Shown: piece by piece, positions 5,790 through 9,335 of the stretch
Layout: every line of letters begins with the position of its first letter
Position numbering within the stretch: the stretch's first letter is position 1
Assembly (NCBI GenBank): GCA_002419385.1
Contig: DIFZ01000032.1
Location: 1-9,335 of the forward strand
Direction of reading: 5' to 3'
Length of the DNA stretch: 9,335 nucleotides
Origin: Geobacter sp. UBA5735
GTDB taxonomy: Bacteria; Desulfobacterota; Desulfuromonadia; Geobacterales; Geobacteraceae
The notes under the pieces: generated by a model
What the model was told of the DNA's origin: nothing
The model's database searches: none
The model's input: only the letters and a program-made list of their open reading frames with translations
Position numbers and translations under genes: made by a program

Positions 5790-7541
5790 CTAGGGAGCAT
5801 TCGAGTCGGTCTCCGTATCGTCGAGGAGGCTGATATCCTTGGTCGAGAAACCATAGGCAAGGGACCGGAGTAGAATTTCGGTGTCCGCCATGTTCTCGCC
5901 CAGCCTGAAAGCGATCTCCTGAACGGTCTCCAGGTTCTTGCGGATGACCTGCTTCGCCCGTTGGGCAATCTGCTCACGATGCATTTCCGTCCCGGTCACA
6001 TCCAGAATGACGCCGCCGACCACCTGGTTCGTTTCAATGGTGAATATGGTGACGTTGTAGATCTTGTTATTGATATGCAGCGCGTCCCGGTGCAAGTCAT
6101 TGCCGGTGAACAACACGGCATGGAACAGGTCGGAAAACGGCACCAGTTTCTCGAGACAGGCTCCCTCGAGGCCGGGATGCACCTGGTTGGTGAAGAGCGA
6201 TTCTTCATCGAACATCTGAATGAAGTTCTCATTGCACTCGATAACCTTCATGTCAGTACCGACGATCACCACGCTCATGGGTATGCACCGCAGCAGGGCG
6301 TTCGCCTTCTTCTGCGCCAGCTTGCGGAGATGGGACAGACACATGGTCGGTTCGGCGCGCCCCGTGAGCAGGGCGCTGGCCAGGGAGCGGCAGGTGTCGT
6401 AGCCGCAGCCGCCGCAATTCAGTTCGTCCTCTTCCTTCAGAGCGCCTACCTGGTGCAGCGCCTTGCGGATCTGTTCATCGGTATGGTGCTGTACCGGCAG
6501 GGGCGCCTCGCGGTGCAGCCCGTCTATCTCCACCAGCACGTTCCGCTCGATATGGCCAGAGGGGACGCTGGCCCGGTTGTACACTTCCAGCTCATCCAGC
6601 AGGTACGGCCGGCTCTTGCTGGTGCAGGGACCATGCACGCAGCTCCCCTGGCAGGCAAGAATCTCGACGAATACCCGGTTTTTGAGCTCGTCTATCTTCA
6701 ACCCGGTCAGAGCCCGGTTGATGCAGTACACACCGGCCAGCGTCATGAAGCGCACATCCTTGAAATCGCCGAACAGCCGGATCGTCTCGTTCATGCCGCC
6801 TTCCACAGGGTACAAGGCGCCTTCGTTCGCAGCTTCGGGCACGAACGTATCCCCACCCCCTGGGAGCATGTTCATGGGGTCGATCCCTGCTTCGTGAAAC
6901 CAACGATGCAGGTCCTGAAAGGTCAGGGCGACATCGAGGAGGTCGGGATGGCGGTCCGCTTCCCGTTTTTTCGCTGCGCACGGCCCGATGAAGACGATAC
7001 CGACGTCTTCGCCGTAAATCTTGCGTAGCAGCCTGCAGTGGGAAAGAAGCGGGGAGAGGATCGGCGTAATGCAATCAGCCTGCTCGGGAAGGTACTTCTG
7101 GACGAAATCGACCGCCGCGGGGCACGCTGACGATATGGTCAGCTTGGCGTCACTCTGCTTGAGCTGCTCCGCCACACGGGCCGAGACCTGCTGCGCGCCG
7201 AGCGCCGTTTCGCTGACCGCTTCGAAACCCAGCTTTTTCAGAGCAGCGATCAGGTAGGGGGGCTCGATGTTGGCGAACTCGCCGACATAGGATGGAGAGA
7301 TTGAAACCAGAACGCGCTTCTTCTGCCTGAGGAGGTCCTTTGCGCGATACAGGTCATCCCGGACCTTTTTCGCCTTGGTCGAGCAGACATCCACGCAGTG
7401 GCCGCAATAAATGCACAGATCGGAAGCGATGGAAGCGCGCCCCTCCTCGATCTCAATCGCCTTCACGGGACACTTGCGGACACACTTGAAACAGTCCTGG
7501 CATTCTGTCTTCTCGGTATAGACCGGCTTTCTCGATTCCAT
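5790..7541 (-). CDS. Sensory-type (group C) [FeFe]-hydrogenase homologue with FeS and PAS domains (583 aa)
   Basis: Putative H2 or redox sensor in the cytoplasm. Domains in order: two ferredoxin clusters (C14/17/20/24 and C43/46/49/53); an H-cluster domain (about 75-320); an FeS domain with C376-x2-C379-x4-C384-x16-C401; a PAS domain (about 410-518); and a helical tail (about 519-570) likely to relay the signal. The H-cluster motifs are SSACP (C140), GPCAAKKRE (C188) and EILACQGSCVHGPC (C297, C301), so all four cubane ligands remain. The proton-shuttling cysteine of catalytic enzymes is A139 and two conserved methionines are G186 and L295, which fits sensory group C enzymes. The phosphatase next door points to the phosphatase-linked subtype. 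I chose the ATG at 7541, one base after the upstream stop; 7559 is an alternative. Maturases (HydEFG) would be needed and are not in the window. Confidence 0.9.
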   Translation of the reverse strand: MESRKPVYTEKTECQDCFKCVRKCPVKAIEIEEGRASIASDLCIYCGHCVDVCSTKAKKVRDDLYRAKDLLRQKKRVLVSISPSYVGEFANIEPPYLIAALKKLGFEAVSETALGAQQVSARVAEQLKQSDAKLTISSACPAAVDFVQKYLPEQADCITPILSPLLSHCRLLRKIYGEDVGIVFIGPCAAKKREADRHPDLLDVALTFQDLHRWFHEAGIDPMNMLPGGGDTFVPEAANEGALYPVEGGMNETIRLFGDFKDVRFMTLAGVYCINRALTGLKIDELKNRVFVEILACQGSCVHGPCTSKSRPYLLDELEVYNRASVPSGHIERNVLVEIDGLHREAPLPVQHHTDEQIRKALHQVGALKEEDELNCGGCGYDTCRSLASALLTGRAEPTMCLSHLRKLAQKKANALLRCIPMSVVIVGTDMKVIECNENFIQMFDEESLFTNQVHPGLEGACLEKLVPFSDLFHAVLFTGNDLHRDALHINNKIYNVTIFTIETNQVVGGVILDVTGTEMHREQIAQRAKQVIRKNLETVQEIAFRLGENMADTEILLRSLAYGFSTKDISLLDDTETDSNAP

Positions 7542-7542
7542 G

Positions 7543-7797
7543 CTATTCACCCGATTCATTCCCCACGTAGTGCTCAAGGAGGTCTGACAGCATTTCCAGG
7601 TTCACTTCATGATACATCCGACCATTAATCTGCAGGTTCGGGCCCTTGCGGCACAGTTCCTCGCAGCGGCTGCCAACCAGTTCGACCTCGGCCGCACAAG
7701 CATGGTCGTCAATGTACTGTTCGATGAACTCCAGGTTCATTCTGTTGCCGCGACGGAAACAGGAACTGCCCATGCAGATCCGTATCTTCAAGCTCAT
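7543..7797 (-). CDS. Stand-alone thioredoxin-like [2Fe-2S] ferredoxin (84 aa)
   Basis: Small soluble electron carrier equal to the C-terminal cluster domain of NuoE without the helical N-terminus. The ligand pattern is C8-x4-C13 and C45-x3-C49 (CMGSSC, CEELC); GPNLQINGRMYHEVNLEML closes the fold. The ATG at 7797 overlaps the rex stop in TAATG, with CCTCCC (minus-strand GGGAGG) six bases upstream, so translation is probably coupled to rex. The stop lies one base before the hydrogenase start. The tight packing suggests it delivers electrons to, or forms a complex with, the sensory hydrogenase, as NuoE-like subunits do with NuoF-like ones; this partner choice is inferred. It is distinct from the full NuoE-like gene at 3435-3926. 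Confidence 0.9.
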   Translation of the reverse strand: MSLKIRICMGSSCFRRGNRMNLEFIEQYIDDHACAAEVELVGSRCEELCRKGPNLQINGRMYHEVNLEMLSDLLEHYVGNESGE

Positions 7798-8483
7798 TAC
7801 AAGCCTCCCAGATGCTCTCCGGCATCACGTCCTCCGGCCATCTTCATGGAAAGCACGGCCAATCCAGACAGCAGCTCTTCCTTCTGGGTGATGACCCCCT
7901 CCGGCACATCGAGGATGATCGAGGTAAAATTCCATATGCCCCGGATGCCTGATTGCACCAGCAGATCGGTTACCTGTTGCGCTGCCTCGTCAGGGACCGT
8001 CAGGATCGCCAGGCGGACATCCATCCTTCCCAGCAGTTCGGGCGCCTTGGTTACGTCGAACACAGGCACCCCGTGCACTTTCTTCCCGATCTTGGCGGGA
8101 TCCCGGTCGAACGCTGCGACAATCTGATGGCCATGGTTCTCCAGTTCCTTATAGGCAAGAAGAGCCGTTCCCAACTGGCCCACCCCGATGAGGAACGTAT
8201 CCAGAGTATCGCCCCACCCCAGGAAAAACTCTATCGCCCGGATAAGATCGGGAATGCTGTAGCCGATCTTGCGTGTCCCGGCAATACCGGTGAGTTCGAG
8301 GTCTTTTCTCACCAGTATGGGTTCTATGTTTCTCACCTGAGCGAGATGGCTGGAGGATACGAACTCCTTGCCCTCCCGCTCCATGCTTCGCAGAATATGC
8401 AGATAGGCCGGCAGTCTTCTGATGGTCGGCAATTTGTCTATCTTGACCGTCTTTGTGTGCACTTTTTCATCGTGGTTTCCCAT
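7797..8483 (-). CDS. rex: Redox-sensing transcriptional repressor Rex (228 aa)
   Basis: DNA-binding repressor that responds to the NADH/NAD+ ratio; known Rex proteins leave DNA when NADH is high and typically control fermentation, hydrogenase and NADH dehydrogenase genes. An N-terminal winged helix (about 18-80, with RRLPAYLHILR, SSSHLAQ, PILVRKDLELTG and GYSIPDLI) precedes a Rossmann domain with G100-x-G102-x2-G105 and an acidic D126 at the end of the second strand, as expected for NAD(H). The C-terminal VPEGVITQKEELLSGLAVLSMKM is the usual domain-swap helix region. It is about 15 residues longer than typical, mostly at the N-terminus. The start at 8483 is the first ATG after the promoter, with a G-rich but weak ribosome site. 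First gene of a four-gene operon; the dyads around its promoter suggest autoregulation. Confidence 0.93.
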   Translation of the reverse strand: MGNHDEKVHTKTVKIDKLPTIRRLPAYLHILRSMEREGKEFVSSSHLAQVRNIEPILVRKDLELTGIAGTRKIGYSIPDLIRAIEFFLGWGDTLDTFLIGVGQLGTALLAYKELENHGHQIVAAFDRDPAKIGKKVHGVPVFDVTKAPELLGRMDVRLAILTVPDEAAQQVTDLLVQSGIRGIWNFTSIILDVPEGVITQKEELLSGLAVLSMKMAGGRDAGEHLGGL

Positions 8484-8509
8484 AGGAACACTATCCCGCC
8501 CACCCTATA

Positions 8510-8568
8510 TGATATTTTTCTATCAATATAAAACGGCAAACCTGCCTGCGTCAAGGCATATTTGATAG
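8510..8568. promoter_or_regulatory. Inverted TATCA-type repeats around the rex promoter (candidate operator)
   Basis: CTATCAA (8520-8526) and TTGATAG (8562-8568) form a perfect 7-bp inverted repeat that brackets the -35 and -10 boxes. A third half-site makes TGATA-N6-TATCA at 8510-8525, over the expected start of transcription. Placement suits a repressor, perhaps Rex itself, but the half-sites do not match the usual TTGTGAA Rex arm, so the regulator is uncertain. Confidence 0.4.
8525..8554 (-). promoter_or_regulatory. Sigma-70 promoter of the rex operon
   Basis: On the minus strand -35 TTGACG (8549-8554), an 18-base spacer and -10 TATATT (8525-8530); an overlapping TTATAT would give 17. Five of six bases match consensus in each box. 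Expected start is about 8518, giving a short leader of about 35 bases before the rex ATG. Confidence 0.65.
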
Positions 8569-8600
8569 TTTAGTGTCTTTATGCCTGCATCAGCGCGCAT

Positions 8601-8636
8601 AAAAAAGGGGGGCCTTCGATGGAAGGCCCCCCTTTT
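8601..8636 (-). terminator. Strong rho-independent terminator after the MFS transporter
   Basis: A 15-bp perfect stem (8603-8617 with 8622-8636: AAAAGGGGGGCCTTC and its complement) with a GATG loop, ending on the minus strand in six T (8601-8606). It lies 37 bases after the transporter stop and just upstream of the rex promoter, so it separates the two units. The symmetric A/T ends may also let it work in the plus direction, where no gene needs it. Confidence 0.93.
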
Positions 8637-8673
8637 GACAACGTGCATATGAACGTACTGTGCCCGAAGTCGG

Positions 8674-9335
8674 CTATTCGGAGGCCGGTGCAGGCTGAGC
8701 CGCCTTGTAGTGGGACACGTGCTTGGGCCGCTGGAACAGGAACGCAACCACGAAACCGGCAATGAGCAGGCCTGCTGCGGTATAGAGTGCCTGAGTCTTG
8801 TCGAACTTGGCAAACGCCAGGCCGCCAGTGACACCGGCTGCACCCCATGCAGTCAGAACGAATCCGTACACTTTGCCGATGTAGGTCGGGCCGAACGAGT
8901 CGGCAGCGAAGGCCGGCATGACCGCAAAACCGCCGCCGAGGCACGCGAGGAGGTAACAAGCGATGACAGTGAAAATCATCGGGTCGTTGACCTGCGGCAG
9001 ATAGAAGTACAGTGCGGCCTGGGTGGCGAACATGGTCAAAAATACGTTCTTGCGGCCGATCTTGTCGGAAACCGCTGCCCAGAACAGGCGGCCGAGGCCG
9101 TTGAAAATGGAAGCAGTCGCGAGGACCGCACCGCCGGCAACTGCCAACTGCTTGGGATCGGTGATGCCCTGAGCGGCGCTGATGACTTCCTGCGCCATGG
9201 GAGAAAGCTTGGAAAGGAGCCCCATGCCGGCGCTGATGTTCAGGAACAGCATGCCCCAGATCATGTACCACTGGGGGGTCTTCTTGGCTTCAGCCCAGCT
9301 GAAGGAATCCGCTGCCGATACGGTCGATGCCGACG
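8674..9335 (-). CDS. OFA-family MFS transporter, C-terminal part (starts outside the window)
   Basis: The last 219 residues of a major facilitator carrier of the oxalate/formate-antiporter type; the N-terminal half lies beyond base 9335. It opens in the central cytoplasmic loop (FSWAEAKKTPQWYMIW, typical of OFA proteins before helix 7) and then shows about six membrane helices. GRLFWAAVSDKIGRKN is the helix 8-9 loop, the repeat of motif A. The gene ends in a soluble tail (about 20 residues after RPKHVSHYK) with stop TAG at 8674, followed by a strong terminator. Substrate is not readable; formate, oxalate or another small carboxylate is likely from the family. It and the gene at 1-316 cover different halves of the fold, so their similarity cannot be judged here. 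Confidence 0.9.
   Translation of the reverse strand, partial: SASTVSAADSFSWAEAKKTPQWYMIWGMLFLNISAGMGLLSKLSPMAQEVISAAQGITDPKQLAVAGGAVLATASIFNGLGRLFWAAVSDKIGRKNVFLTMFATQAALYFYLPQVNDPMIFTVIACYLLACLGGGFAVMPAFAADSFGPTYIGKVYGFVLTAWGAAGVTGGLAFAKFDKTQALYTAAGLLIAGFVVAFLFQRPKHVSHYKAAQPAPASE

Noticed and set aside
5780..5977. Upstream extension of the phosphatase gene to 5977
   Set aside because: It lies inside the coding sequence of the sensory hydrogenase, and the PPM domain starts naturally soon after 5779.

Overview
The window reads as part of an anaerobic, GC-rich bacterial chromosome. It is probably a Geobacter/Pelobacter-type deltaproteobacterium (Desulfuromonadia); this is an inference from gene content and style, not from a marker gene. 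All eight recognised genes lie on the minus strand, so transcription runs from high to low coordinates. No RNA gene, IS element or CRISPR array was seen.

Layout from the right edge: (i) 8674-9335 is the C-terminal part of an oxalate/formate-antiporter-family (OFA) MFS transporter, followed by a strong intrinsic terminator (8601-8636). (ii) 4562-8483 is a compact four-gene operon: the NADH/NAD+-sensing repressor Rex, an 84-residue thioredoxin-like [2Fe-2S] ferredoxin, a sensory-type (group C) [FeFe]-hydrogenase homologue with an FeS domain and a PAS domain, and a PP2C/SpoIIE-type phosphatase with an unassigned C-terminal domain. Its promoter lies at about 8525-8554 and is bracketed by CTATCAA/TTGATAG repeats. 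(iii) 3927-4561 is a 635-base non-coding stretch with several dyads, a consensus -10 box and a terminator-like hairpin placed like an attenuator. (iv) 463-3926 is an operon for a soluble NADH dehydrogenase/diaphorase module: NuoE-like, NuoF-like (with extra FeS domains) and a NuoG/FdhA-like subunit that stops just as a molybdopterin catalytic domain would begin. It ends in a good terminator (408-454). (v) 1-316 is the N-terminal part of a second OFA-type MFS transporter.

Inferred working model: the hydrogenase-like protein senses H2 or redox state through an H-cluster with altered second-sphere residues and passes the signal through its PAS/helical region to the phosphatase. Rex adds NADH/NAD+ control. 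The NuoEFG-like complex moves electrons between NAD(H) and iron-sulfur carriers, or serves a catalytic partner (formate dehydrogenase or hydrogenase) encoded elsewhere. The flanking OFA carriers suggest a link to formate, oxalate or another small carboxylate. Sensory hydrogenase-phosphatase pairs are already known from genome surveys as group C [FeFe] hydrogenases. The less familiar points here are the pairing with Rex and a free NuoE-type ferredoxin, the catalytically empty NuoG/FdhA stub, and the possible attenuator in front of the diaphorase operon.
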